This document shows, one piece after another, positions 7,675 through 17,109 of a stretch of DNA of 64,000 nt. Within the stretch, counting starts at the first letter, position 1, and each line of letters opens with the position of its first letter. Below the pieces are notes generated by a model, which saw nothing but the letters and a program-made list of their open reading frames with translations, searched no databases and was not told where the DNA came from. The stretch is taken from assembly GCA_937926205.1 (NCBI GenBank), contig CALEYL010000001.1, positions 1 to 64,000 on the forward strand. The letters are read 5' to 3'. This DNA is from an uncultured Saprospiraceae bacterium (GTDB taxonomy: Bacteria > Bacteroidota > Bacteroidia > Chitinophagales > Saprospiraceae). The position numbers and the translations under genes are program-made.

Positions 7675-9060
7675 ATGAAGCAGCGTACGATCAAACAACC
7701 GGCAACGCTTAAAGGAGTAGGGTTGCACACCGGACAACCGGTAACCCTGACCTTTCAGCCAGCTCCGGCAGATCACGGCTACAAGTTTCAGCGCACAGAC
7801 ATTGAGGGCAAGCCGGTTTTCAACGCAGACGTCAATCGGGTAGTTTCCACGCAGCGGGGAACAACGATCAAATTTGAGGATGTGCAGATCAGTACGATCG
7901 AACATGCACTGTCCGCTCTTGTTGGCCTGCAAATCGATAACGTGCTGATCCAACTTGACGGTGGAGAAGTCCCCATACTTGATGGCAGCGCACTTCCTTT
8001 TGTGCAGGCGCTCCATGGCGCCGGCATTGAAGAGCAGGAAGCTGAACGGGAGTATTTTGAAATTACACAACCCGTTACTTATCGCGACGAAAGTACCGGG
8101 ACAGAATTAATGGCCTTGCCCAGTGACCATTATGAGATTCTGACGCTGATTGATTTCAATTCAGAGGTATTGGGGCAGCAATATGCGCAGTTGTTGAATA
8201 TTGAGGATTACGAAAAAGAAATCGCACCCTGCCGCACTTTTGTATTTTTACATGAGCTTGAAGTCCTTTTTCAGCAAAATCTGATTCGGGGAGGAGACCT
8301 TGACAACGCCATTGTTATTGTAGACAAAACGGTGGAGCAGGTTTTTCTGGATGAATTGGCACTGAAAATCAACAAGCCAAGCGTAAAGGTTCGGGAAGGC
8401 ATCCTCAATACGCTTGATTTACATTTTAAAAATGAACCTGCACGCCATAAGCTCCTCGATGTGATGGGCGATTTGGCGCTTATGGGGCATCCGATAAAAG
8501 GGAAAATATTAGCGACGAAACCAGGTCATAAGGCCAATGTTGAATTTGCAAAATTGCTCAAAAAGCAATTTCAGGAACAACGCAAGCTGAAGGGCAAACC
8601 ATTTTACGATCCGGATAAAGCGCCTTTGTTCGATTCCGTAAAAATAGCCCAATGGTTGCCACACCGCTATCCCTTTTTGTTGGTGGACAAAATCATAGAA
8701 ATGTCCGATAACTACATCGTAGGGGTCAAGAATGTGACGTTCAACGAGCAGTTTTTTCAAGGGCATTTCCCGAACAATCCTGTAATGCCCGGGGTTTTGC
8801 AGGTAGAAGCGATGGCGCAAACCGGAGGAATTCTTGCGCTCTCCACTGTGGAAGACCCCGGAAACTGGGATACTTACTTTTTGAAAATAGAGAATGTCAA
8901 GTTCAGGTATAAAGTCTTACCTGGCGATACGATTTTGTTCAAATTAGAGATGGTTGCGCCCATGCGGCGCGGCATTTGCCAAATGCTGGGTACTGCGTAT
9001 GTCGGCAACAGAATTGTTTCGGAAGCAGAATTAACGGCACAAATGGTCAGACGATCTTAA
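7675..9060 (+). CDS. lpxC-fabZ: Bifunctional UDP-3-O-acyl-GlcNAc deacetylase / 3-hydroxyacyl-ACP dehydratase, 461 aa
   Basis: This is the Bacteroidota fusion of LpxC, the zinc deacetylase that commits to lipid A, with FabZ, a fatty-acid dehydratase. LpxC occupies about residues 1-300: it begins at LKGVGLHTG, has the zinc ligands in EHALSAL and HKLLDVMGD, and the GHKANVEFAK segment. FabZ (about 315-460) has LPHRYPFLLVDKI and the active-site segment GHFPNNPVMPGVLQVEAMAQ. The length is as expected for the fusion. Joining the two probably balances 3-hydroxyacyl-ACP use between lipid A and phospholipid. The ATG at 7675 matches the family start (MKQRTIKQPATL); the upstream codon at 7636 overlaps the promoter box. 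lpxA follows after 4 nt. Confidence 0.96.
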   Translation: MKQRTIKQPATLKGVGLHTGQPVTLTFQPAPADHGYKFQRTDIEGKPVFNADVNRVVSTQRGTTIKFEDVQISTIEHALSALVGLQIDNVLIQLDGGEVPILDGSALPFVQALHGAGIEEQEAEREYFEITQPVTYRDESTGTELMALPSDHYEILTLIDFNSEVLGQQYAQLLNIEDYEKEIAPCRTFVFLHELEVLFQQNLIRGGDLDNAIVIVDKTVEQVFLDELALKINKPSVKVREGILNTLDLHFKNEPARHKLLDVMGDLALMGHPIKGKILATKPGHKANVEFAKLLKKQFQEQRKLKGKPFYDPDKAPLFDSVKIAQWLPHRYPFLLVDKIIEMSDNYIVGVKNVTFNEQFFQGHFPNNPVMPGVLQVEAMAQTGGILALSTVEDPGNWDTYFLKIENVKFRYKVLPGDTILFKLEMVAPMRRGICQMLGTAYVGNRIVSEAELTAQMVRRS

Positions 9061-9064
9061 TATC

Positions 9065-10024
9065 ATGGATTTCAGAAAACACTCTGTCATACACAAAGAA
9101 GCCCGAATCGGCGAAAACGTCGAAATAGGTCCCTTCTGCTTCATTGATAAAGATGTGGTCATTGACGACGGCACCTGGATTGGTTCCAATGTGACCATCT
9201 TCGGGGGCGCCCGTATTGGAAAAAGGTGTAAAATCCTTCCCAATTCAATCATTGCCGGCGTTCCGCAAAACCTGAAGTACAAAGTGGAAAGCAATACGGC
9301 TGAGATCGGCGATGACACCTGGATTGGTTCTAATGTCACCGTTTTTGAAGGCGCCCGTATTGGAAAATCCTGCGAGATTTTTCCTGGTGCGGTTATTGCC
9401 GGAATTCCACAGGATCTGAAGTTCGCGGGCGAACAAACAACAGCAGAAATTGGAGACCGGACAACTGTTCGGGAATACGTTACCGTAAACAGGGGAACCA
9501 AGGAAGCCTGGAAAACGGTGGTCGGAACAGACTGCCTTCTGATGGCTTATGCTCATATCGCTCACGATTGTATCATTGGTGATCACGTCATACTGGCCAA
9601 TAATGTGAATCTTGCCGGACATGTCATTGTTCAGGACTGGGCGATACTGGAAGGTCTGGTGGCGGTACAGCAATTCATGTGCATTGGCGAGCACAGCTTT
9701 GTTGCCGGCGGATCACTGGTGCGCAAAAATGTCCCCCCTTATGTCAAAGCTGCCCGGGAACCGCTTTCTTACGTTGGGGTCAACTCGGTTGGACTGACCA
9801 GAAGAAAATTCACGGAAAGCCAGATCCACCTCATCCATGAGATTTACAGAAGGTTGTATGTCTCGAGCTACAATACGAATCAGGCACTCGAAATTATTGA
9901 AAATGAGTTCAGCCCTTCTGTCGAGCGGGACAATATCCTGAAGTTTGTCCGCAAATTCAGTGGCGATACCGGAATCATGAGAGGATTCCGGGGACTCAAT
10001 GGGACCAATGTCGATGAAGATTGA
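9065..10024 (+). CDS. lpxA: UDP-GlcNAc O-acyltransferase with an internal tandem duplication, 319 aa
   Basis: First enzyme of lipid A synthesis: 3-O-acylation of UDP-GlcNAc from 3-hydroxyacyl-ACP. It is a left-handed beta-helix with a C-terminal helical domain. Family features are VREYVTVNRGT, the catalytic-His segment AYAHIAHDC and LAGHVIVQDW. It is about 50 residues longer than usual (roughly 260). The excess is a tandem duplication: residues 37-84 and 85-132 (nt 9173-9316 and 9317-9460) both start TWIGSNVT and end TAEIGD, and I count 32 of 48 identical. Normal LpxA has one copy, including the PQDLKY loop. Here the loop is doubled (PQNLKY, PQDLKF). The catalytic region lies downstream, in a normal context. 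The gene overlaps the following ABC ATPase gene. Confidence 0.93.
   Translation: MDFRKHSVIHKEARIGENVEIGPFCFIDKDVVIDDGTWIGSNVTIFGGARIGKRCKILPNSIIAGVPQNLKYKVESNTAEIGDDTWIGSNVTVFEGARIGKSCEIFPGAVIAGIPQDLKFAGEQTTAEIGDRTTVREYVTVNRGTKEAWKTVVGTDCLLMAYAHIAHDCIIGDHVILANNVNLAGHVIVQDWAILEGLVAVQQFMCIGEHSFVAGGSLVRKNVPPYVKAAREPLSYVGVNSVGLTRRKFTESQIHLIHEIYRRLYVSSYNTNQALEIIENEFSPSVERDNILKFVRKFSGDTGIMRGFRGLNGTNVDED
9173..9460 (+). repeat. Tandem 144-bp duplication inside lpxA
   Basis: The two 144-bp units (9173-9316, 9317-9460) are in frame and encode 48 residues each. DNA similarity is highest at the unit starts (acctggattggtt) and at gcccgtattggaaaa. The copies have diverged (about two-thirds amino-acid identity), so the duplication is not very recent and the frame has been maintained. 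Confidence 0.85.
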
Positions 10025-10658
10025 GCTGAGCAGGGTAAGCAAGCGTTACCGTCGGGAATGGGTGCTTCGTGATGTTGAGCTGACATTGGAAAAGCCAGGT
10101 CGTTATGCCGTAACGGGGCCAAACGGATCAGGAAAATCAACTTTGTTGCGTATTATTTCCGGTCACCTTTCTCCCACCAAAGGCCAGACTGCGTTCTCTC
10201 TTCAAAATAGGCCTTTAAACCCCGGTGATGCGTGGAAATACCTTTCATATGCAGCCCCTTATATTGAACTGATTGAAGAATTTACTTTGCTGGAAGCCCT
10301 GCAGTTCCATCACCGTTTCAGAAAGTTTTACTCCGGTCTTCAGCCCGGAGACCTTATTGGCTTGTTGGGTTTCCCGGAGAGCGCCGGAGGAAAGCCTGTT
10401 CGCTTTTTTTCATCGGGTATGAAACAACGCCTGAAACTGGCTCTGGCCATTTGCTCTGAAAGCCCGCTTTTGTTGCTGGATGAACCTACCAGCAACCTTG
10501 ACCGGCAGGGGGTGGCCTGGTATCTTGAGTTGATTGGGCAATATGCTGGTGACAGACTCGTTGTTGTGGCATCTAATGTGGAGGAAGATTATGCTTTTTG
10601 TACGGAGTTTATTGACATTCTTCAGTATAAAAGTAAAACCCAAAACAAGACAACATGA
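10014..10658 (+). CDS. ABC transporter ATP-binding protein, 214 aa
   Basis: This is a single nucleotide-binding domain with Walker A GPNGSGKST, signature SSGMKQRLKLAL and Walker B LLLLDEPTSNLD. It is short for the family and resembles export-type or CcmA-like ATPases. The start lies within the last codons of lpxA; ATGs at 10008 and 10014 are both possible, and 10014 (MKIELSRVSK) best fits the family. No permease gene is adjacent. It probably energises an export system encoded elsewhere; a role in envelope assembly is suggested only by its coupling to lpxA. The next gene starts within its stop codon overlap (ATGA). Confidence 0.85.
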   Translation: MKIELSRVSKRYRREWVLRDVELTLEKPGRYAVTGPNGSGKSTLLRIISGHLSPTKGQTAFSLQNRPLNPGDAWKYLSYAAPYIELIEEFTLLEALQFHHRFRKFYSGLQPGDLIGLLGFPESAGGKPVRFFSSGMKQRLKLALAICSESPLLLLDEPTSNLDRQGVAWYLELIGQYAGDRLVVVASNVEEDYAFCTEFIDILQYKSKTQNKTT

Positions 10659-11473
10659 GAAACAAGGCCATCATGCTCACCGCGCTTTGGTTGTGCAGTT
10701 TTCTTTCATTCGTCGGGTGTACGCAGGAGCAAAAAGCTGTGGAAAGCGATTCCCCTGCCATTTTGCCCATAACTTTTGTCTCTGAAAATTTTTTAAAACA
10801 ATCTCCCAATTGTAAATCAGATTCCGTCAGTTGCGCAACTGTTCATGCGCGTTACCTGCTGGTTTCGGGCGGAACTGATTCGGTGCGTCAGAAAATCAAC
10901 AATACCCTGATGCATTTCCTGAAAGGATCGATGGCAGTTTATGCCGTGGAAGAAAAAGAATACCGTATTCCCCTTGAACAGGTGGCTGAACGCTTTATTG
11001 CGGATTATCAATCTTTGCGGAAAGACAATCCGGCTTACGACATTCCCTGGGAGGTTGAAACGGAAGGGACGGTGCTGTTTCATTCTTCAAAATTAGTTTC
11101 TTTTCAATATTCTACTTACTCCAATACCGGGGGGGCACACCCGAATTCCTTCCTGACGTTGTTGGTCATGGATAAAAACAGCGGAAACAAATTGGAACTT
11201 TCTGACTTTATCACCGATATGCCGAACCTCAAAACCATCGCAGAGCAGTATTTTCGGAATACCCATGGCCTGAGCGCAACGCAAAGTCTGGATGATGCCG
11301 GTTTCTTTTGGGGACAATCATTTGTGTTGCCTGAAAACTATGCTCTGACAGACAGTGGTTTATATTTTTATTACAACAACTACGAAATAGCGCCATACGT
11401 GGTAGGACCTACAGAGTTCACAATCCCTTATGCTGATTTGGAGGGGATTATCATTAAAAATAAAATTTTTTGA
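10655..11473 (+). CDS. Lipoprotein with DUF4163/DUF3298-type (RsiV-like) domain, 272 aa
   Basis: The signal peptide ends in a lipobox (SFVGC, Cys23), so this is probably a lipid-anchored periplasmic or outer-membrane protein. The body matches the DUF4163-DUF3298 architecture found in RsiV and lysozyme-binding proteins: YSTYSNTGGAHPNSF is characteristic, and the C-terminal part (FTIPYADLEGII) fits the end of DUF3298. No transmembrane anti-sigma part is present, so it is not RsiV itself. Its ATG overlaps the ABC ATPase stop codon (ATGA), suggesting coupled translation. The exact function is unknown; binding of a cell-wall hydrolase or glycan is possible by analogy. Confidence 0.75.
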   Translation: MRNKAIMLTALWLCSFLSFVGCTQEQKAVESDSPAILPITFVSENFLKQSPNCKSDSVSCATVHARYLLVSGGTDSVRQKINNTLMHFLKGSMAVYAVEEKEYRIPLEQVAERFIADYQSLRKDNPAYDIPWEVETEGTVLFHSSKLVSFQYSTYSNTGGAHPNSFLTLLVMDKNSGNKLELSDFITDMPNLKTIAEQYFRNTHGLSATQSLDDAGFFWGQSFVLPENYALTDSGLYFYYNNYEIAPYVVGPTEFTIPYADLEGIIIKNKIF

Positions 11474-11495
11474 AGTTTAAAACAGAATGTAAATC

Positions 11496-11984
11496 ATGAC
11501 AAGATTGCTTGTTTTGGGCGCAATGGCGCTCACAGTACTCTTTATGAGTTGTGGTGGCCCGGATAAGAAAGTTGAAGGGCAGGTTGATCCGGCTCCTGTT
11601 GTCGCTGATTCCCTCAGGGAACGGCCCCTGCTTTCAATAGAAAAGAATCAATGGCGCTTGCTCACTTACACACAAAATGGACAGGAGCAGGCCATGATGG
11701 GAGGAGATTCCGTGAGCGTTACGATTCGTTTCCTATACGATCAGGCAACAGGAAACACCGGGTGTAACGATTTTGTCGTTTCCTGCCTTGTGGACTCACT
11801 TGGCACCGTGCAGTTTGGCGATAGCCTGGCGCATTCCAGTCGTATTTGTACCAATTTGATGACTCAGGAAAGACTTTTGCAGAGCTTGCTTGTGTCCATG
11901 AAGTCTTATGCCCTTAGCAGTGATCACCGCCGGCTTGAGCTTTCTTCGGATGCGGCAAAAATGTTGTTTTTAGGCATGAATTAA
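11496..11984 (+). CDS. META/HslJ-domain lipoprotein, 162 aa
   Basis: The lipobox MSCG follows a short hydrophobic signal peptide, so the protein is probably lipid-anchored. Residues from about 50 on (WRLLTYTQNGQ, TGCNDF, RICTNLMTQE) match the META/HslJ domain, whose usual core includes TGCN and an (M/L)MTQE segment. HslJ-like proteins are associated with heat shock or motility, but biochemical function is poorly defined. It lies 22 nt after the DUF3298 lipoprotein gene and is probably in the same transcript. Confidence 0.72.
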   Translation: MTRLLVLGAMALTVLFMSCGGPDKKVEGQVDPAPVVADSLRERPLLSIEKNQWRLLTYTQNGQEQAMMGGDSVSVTIRFLYDQATGNTGCNDFVVSCLVDSLGTVQFGDSLAHSSRICTNLMTQERLLQSLLVSMKSYALSSDHRRLELSSDAAKMLFLGMN

Positions 11985-12018
11985 AAGCCTGTAAACAAGC
12001 AAAATCGATAAACGAAAT

Positions 12019-13746
12019 ATGAATCAGGCGCCGGGCAGCAGCGAAAGTGAGAAAAGTGCTAAAACTTTGTTTTTGGCATTTCTTCTTGTTTGGCTGCTGC
12101 TCAACCTGTTTCAGGCAGCCTTCACTGAACTGGACCCTGATGAAGCTTATTACTGGGTCTATTCTCTGTCTTTAGATTGGGGGTACTTCGACCATCCTCC
12201 GATGATTGCTTTGCTCATCCGGGCGGGCTATGCCTGTTTTCATAGTGAACTGGGTGTTCGTCTGGGCGCTGTGCTATTGCAAACCGGTACCTTTTATTTT
12301 ATTTGGCTTTTGGCCAACAAGCCTTCCAGCCGCCGGGATACCTGGTTTTTTATTGCATTGCTGGCTGCTTTGCCTTTGTTTCAGGTATATGGTTTTATTG
12401 CTGCCCCGGATGCGCCACTTTTGTTTTTTGGCGCTGCATTCCTCTGGCTTTATCGCCGGTTTTTGCAAAGATCTTCGCTGCTTCACACCTTATTGCTGGG
12501 CGCCTGTATGGCGGCATTGCTGTACAGTAAATACCACGGAATTTTGCTCATCGGGTTCGTCGTTTTGTCTAATCTGAAGGAACTCCTGCGCAAGCCGGCT
12601 TTTTATGCAGCGGGCATCTTCGGGGTACTCCTGTTTTTGCCCCACCTCTACTGGCAATACATGGAAAACTTTCCCTCTTTCCGCTATCACTTGTCGGGGA
12701 GGGATGACCCATACGAGTTGAAGCACACCTTTACCTATTTGCTCAACCAGCCGATCATGTTCAACCCATTGTTGTTTCCGCTGATTCTGAAAGCAATCTG
12801 GAAATCCAATTATCAGGGGGCAGAACGACGGTCTTGGCTGTTTATGATTATGGGCTTTTGGGCTTTTTTTTTCTGGGCGACATTCAAAGGCCATGCCGAG
12901 CCGCAGTGGACCGGTTTGCTGGCTATTCCTCTGGTGCTGATAACCTATCAGTATGCGCGAGAGCGGGAAGTTTTTCGGCGATGGATACTTCGCTTATCCC
13001 TGATTACGGTAATTGGTTTCCTGATCGGGCGTTTGCTCCTTGCAAGTGCATGGATTCCGTTACCCACAGAATTTCAAAACAGGGAATGGATAGAACTCAT
13101 TCGGAAGGAAGCCAACGGTTTGCCTGTCGTTTTTCAGAATTCATACCGGAATCCATCCAAGTATGCCTTCTATACCGGCGAGCGCGCTTATACTTTTACG
13201 GATGCTTACTACCGCAAGAGCCAGTATGATTTGTGGGACTGGGAAAAGGCGCTGCACAACCATGCCGCGCTGATTGTTGGTCACGACGTCTGGAAATGCA
13301 AAACTTGCAAAGTATTGGAAATTCCCTGGAAAAATGATGTGAAAGAGGTGAAATTACTCCGGATCGACAGCCTCCAGATTGCCGGAAAGCTGGAGATTAC
13401 GCCCGCTGTGAAAGCGATATCAGTGCAACGTGGAGAACCACTCAGGGTATTTTTGCAAATAAAAAATCCCTACGAACACGAGGTGAGGCAAAAAGTTGGA
13501 ACGATGCCTTTAACCTTTTCTGCCCTGTTTTTTGATGGGGTTCAGGAAGCTCCGGTTGCTATTTTAGATGACGTTTTTGTATTGCCGCGCGGTCAAATCG
13601 GAGCCCGTGAAACTGTAGAATTGAACGCTATGCTTCCCCTTCCGGATACTTTAAATGGCAATTTTACGATGGTTTTTGGCGTGCGTACGGGCCAGCTACC
13701 TCCAGCCATCAACAGCACGCCGGTCGCTTTACAAATCAATAATTGA
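12019..13746 (+). CDS. GT39-family membrane glycosyltransferase (ArnT/PMT-like), 575 aa
   Basis: The N-terminal half is a multi-span membrane protein with the acidic motif of the first periplasmic loop (ELDPDEAYYWVYSLSLDWGY, then FDHPPM), characteristic of GT39/ArnT-like enzymes that use polyprenyl-phosphate sugars. About ten hydrophobic segments reach to about residue 345. A soluble periplasmic domain follows, containing a CKTC pair near residue 430. The likely role is attaching a sugar to a periplasmic acceptor such as lipid A or a glycan. It is 35 nt downstream of the META lipoprotein gene and convergent with the stress-protein gene. Acceptor and donor unknown. Confidence 0.82.
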   Translation: MNQAPGSSESEKSAKTLFLAFLLVWLLLNLFQAAFTELDPDEAYYWVYSLSLDWGYFDHPPMIALLIRAGYACFHSELGVRLGAVLLQTGTFYFIWLLANKPSSRRDTWFFIALLAALPLFQVYGFIAAPDAPLLFFGAAFLWLYRRFLQRSSLLHTLLLGACMAALLYSKYHGILLIGFVVLSNLKELLRKPAFYAAGIFGVLLFLPHLYWQYMENFPSFRYHLSGRDDPYELKHTFTYLLNQPIMFNPLLFPLILKAIWKSNYQGAERRSWLFMIMGFWAFFFWATFKGHAEPQWTGLLAIPLVLITYQYAREREVFRRWILRLSLITVIGFLIGRLLLASAWIPLPTEFQNREWIELIRKEANGLPVVFQNSYRNPSKYAFYTGERAYTFTDAYYRKSQYDLWDWEKALHNHAALIVGHDVWKCKTCKVLEIPWKNDVKEVKLLRIDSLQIAGKLEITPAVKAISVQRGEPLRVFLQIKNPYEHEVRQKVGTMPLTFSALFFDGVQEAPVAILDDVFVLPRGQIGARETVELNAMLPLPDTLNGNFTMVFGVRTGQLPPAINSTPVALQINN

Positions 13747-13789
13747 GCCAGACATAACGCAGCTATCGGATGCTAAAGACAGACAGACA

Positions 13790-14617
13790 CTAATCTCCGG
13801 GGTGCAGTACCAACAACGGCAAATGAGCATGCAGCGCCATCTGTTTGGTTTGGCTTTTGTGAAAAAGTTGCTCCCAGAAGCCCCGCTGGCGGGTTGCCAT
13901 GACCATTAAGTCAATATTTTCATCGTGGGCATACTGATTCAATGAACTGGCGATGGTGGCACTTTCAACATTGGCAAACTCAAAAGCAAAAGGTGGCTCC
14001 TTGTTTTCAAACAATGTTTCAAAAATTTCTTCCCGGGAAGGGTCAAAGGCAGGTTCGCCTTCCCGCTCAACGTGGACAAAGTGGATTCTTGCTTTAAATG
14101 GATCGTTGAAGTCGACCAATTGTCCAATCAGCCTTTCATCAGACGCTTCGGCGCTGCTGGCGTACAGGATTTGATCGGGGTTTTTAAATACACTACCCGA
14201 TGGAACCAATAGAACCGGGCAATGCGCCCTTTGCGCAACTGCTGTGGAGATACTTCCGAACAGGTTTTCTAAAAAACCGCCGTCACCTGTTGTTCCCATA
14301 ATCACAAGGTCGAAATCTTTCGATTGCTCGATGATTTCATCGCCGGGAAATCCAATCAATATTTCTGTTGTAAACGATTCTATGTTGGCTGGCTTGGGGG
14401 CTGTTTCGTGGGCAAATGCGGTCAGGGTTTTCTCCTTTAGCTCCAAAAACTCCTGAACCGGAGGAATAAAGGTCGGCGTAGAGGAAGCTTCGGGCATAAA
14501 TACGTGGACCATCTTCATGCTGAATGAGCCTCCCAACGCTTTGCAATAATCCAGTGCAAAGACATAAGCATCCCGTGCTGTTTCTGAAAAATCGGTTGGA
14601 ATCAGGATTTTTTTCAT
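13790..14617 (-). CDS. Universal stress protein with two UspA domains, 275 aa
   Basis: Two UspA domains lie in tandem. The first starts MKKILIPTDFSETARDA and contains the ATP-binding type segment GTTGDGGFLENLFGS with CPVLLVP at its end. The second is more divergent and ends LPLLVLHPGD. Cytoplasmic and probably nucleotide-binding. The ATG at 14617 is favoured over 14629 because the UspA core begins there. A possible -7 box TACTTTTG lies on the minus strand at 14644-14651. The gene is convergent with the GT39 gene, 43 nt apart, with no clear terminator between them. Confidence 0.88.
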   Translation of the reverse strand: MKKILIPTDFSETARDAYVFALDYCKALGGSFSMKMVHVFMPEASSTPTFIPPVQEFLELKEKTLTAFAHETAPKPANIESFTTEILIGFPGDEIIEQSKDFDLVIMGTTGDGGFLENLFGSISTAVAQRAHCPVLLVPSGSVFKNPDQILYASSAEASDERLIGQLVDFNDPFKARIHFVHVEREGEPAFDPSREEIFETLFENKEPPFAFEFANVESATIASSLNQYAHDENIDLMVMATRQRGFWEQLFHKSQTKQMALHAHLPLLVLHPGD

Positions 14618-14902
14618 GGTAATTATCATTTTACATTACAATCCAAAAGTACCCTTCTTACCGGGTTATAGTTGTGATCAACATCATGACCTTGTTTGAT
14701 ATTAGTCATAACGAACAGATAAATAAAAGCCATATTTCGTTTCCCGACGTTGTTAATTTTTATGACGCGCTTCAATATTTCAATGCTGCACCGTTTTTCT
14801 TTTATATTTTTAGCCATCAGAATTACACTACCCCTTGTCCGGCTGATGGGTGCATTGCAGCATCCCGTCAATACCCTGATTATTTAACCAAACCATACTT
14901 TT

Positions 14903-17040
14903 ATGAAAACCCGCTCTTTTTTTGCCCGATGCGCATTCCTGCTGGGCCTTTCCCTAATGATCGCTTTTGCCTGTCAAAAGCTCGAATTTGACGAACCGGA
15001 CGCAAGCGCTATTGCACATGAAACAAGCAAAAATCCCAATGTATTCAACGTTGGGGGGGGGACGCCATTAGCCCCCGAAGCGACGAAGCAACACTTACGA
15101 TTTTGGGCAATCCGCGTGTAAATCCTTTTACCGTTCAGGTCATGACAGAAGCCTGGGGCAACCTCACCGGACAAGTACCTTCTGCTCTCCTGCCTGCTAC
15201 GCATCGCTATGTGAAATTCACGCCTGCGACGCTGGAACAACTTCAAAAATTGGATCAGACCGAACTGGCTCTTTTCGACTACCCGCTGGAATACGAAATT
15301 GTCCAGATGGGCGACTACTACGACGATCCCGCTGTGCCGGAAGGCGAGATACCTCCTTTTTACGCCGTTGTAAAAACGGATGAGGTGCTACCCACAGGCA
15401 TTCCTTTCGAAATCAAAGCAGAACTACTGCTCGCGCCCAACGACAGCTATTTGGTGAAGGAAGCTTTTCGTATTACGGGCAACGACTATGAAGTATCGTA
15501 TGCAGGCAGCGGCGGCACAAGCAGCGGTCGCCCCGATCCGGGTTGCCAACCCGGTTGCCCCAACTACCCCTGTTGTCTGGAGCCGGATATTTTCTGTGAC
15601 GATGTGCCTTGTGTGACCGATCCCAACCAGGGCTGCCACCCGGGCAGTCCCAATTGGCCGGAATGTCTGGGCGGCGGCAGCGGTTCTTCTGAGTTTACAC
15701 AAAACGACTGCGGATGTACGGTCTTCAGCGATGTGCGCAAGCCGGGCGGGTGTATTAAGGTGGAGGATACACAATTACCGGATAATGCAACGATCAATGG
15801 AACATCCTTACATTTGGATGGAATCAGGCAGGTAAAGGTAATTTTTAAAGACGACTGGTTTACGACCAGCAGCACTTTTACCGATCAGAATGGTTGCTGG
15901 AAAATCAACAAGCGGCACAGTGGCAGAGCGTGGATGTGGGTAGAATTTAAGAGTAGTAGAACAGTCGTTAGAGGCCAGCGGTTTGGGTTAGGGTGGAATC
16001 TCTGGGAGCTTTTTGCGCCGGTGAAAGACTATGTTGGCACGATTGCCGGGCCTATTTTTAACAACATTCAATTGAATTATTTTTCAGCTAATGACAATTC
16101 CGGAAACAGCAAAAGATTCTGGTATGCTGCCACTGCAAATAACGCTCTTCATGACTTCGATGGGTTTGCCCAACAGGATGGTATATTAACGGCACCGGGA
16201 CAAACCGTTATATTGCTGACGAACCTTGTAGGAACAGCCGCTGCGCCTATGCTGGCACGGATGCCGCAGGTGGCGGTTCAGTTGCAAGCGAATATTCCTG
16301 CTTTCCCTTTAACCATGCTCGAGATATTTGGAATTGAGGTCACAATAGGAACGCCTCTTCTACCCACCAATTTCAACATCAACTTACTTTTGCATCCGGC
16401 GGCAATTCCGGATATTGTATATAACTACGGCGATGAAACAGGCGAAGCTTCTGACCGTATCAAACAGACCTTTTATCATGAGTTTGCACATGCTGCTCAT
16501 TTCGCCGGTCTAAACAGCAACAGCTATTGGCAGGCCAATGTCAATTATGTCATCAACAATGCTATTTCAGACAACAATTCTCCTTATGGAACCCGGGGTA
16601 CACCTGGTTTTGAGCGTTGTGCTATCATTGAGATGTGGGGTGCCCATCTTGGGCCGCAATATGCGGACAGGAAGTATGGGGTGTTTCATAGTCGGACAAC
16701 CTTAACAACTCCAGTAGCGATAGAGCGAACAAGGTGGAAATACCAAAAAGAATCCTTCATTCCTGATTTTCTGGGCAGTAGCGATCCGGATAGTTGGATA
16801 CCAGATGGGCTTTGCTTGGATTTGATTGATGACAATACACTGAACCCGCCAGGCGTGAATGAAGGTCTTGGATCAGGCGGAGACCCCATTAAAGGTTTTT
16901 CCACTTTATCTTTCTTTAATGCCATTTGTACGAGTAGTCCGGTCAAGCTGACCGATGTTGAAAGTAATCTCCAAAGCGCTTTACCTCCAGGTGTTTCCAC
17001 TGCTGATTTAAGATCCATGATGGTTCTTTACGGCTATTGA
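14903..17040 (+). CDS. Lipoprotein with HExxH protease-like motif, interrupted by a frameshift at a G9 tract
   Basis: The first part (14903-15121) encodes a lipoprotein signal (lipobox IAFAC, then QKLEFDEPD) and stops after 72 codons. The rest of the protein continues in another frame to 17040. The switch point is a run of nine G at 15053-15061. One more G would join the frames as VGGGDAISPRSDEATLTILG, a natural junction. The long part has a Cys- and Pro-rich segment (about 15540-15720) and a zinc-binding type motif HEFAHAAH at 16477-16500. A secreted metallopeptidase is plausible but not assignable to a family. The break could be phase variation, a real mutation or a homopolymer sequencing error. 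Confidence 0.68.
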
Positions 17041-17050
17041 CAATTCTTTC

Positions 17051-17088
17051 AGCCAGTGCTGCAAAAATACGGCACTGGCTATTTTTAT
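17051..17088 (+). terminator. Intrinsic terminator after the HExxH lipoprotein gene
   Basis: AGCCAGTGC (17051-17059) and GCACTGGCT (17072-17080) form a perfect 9-bp stem with a 12-nt loop, followed by ATTTTTAT. Confidence 0.75.
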
Positions 17089-17109
17089 ATCCATCAAAGC
17101 ATCATTATT

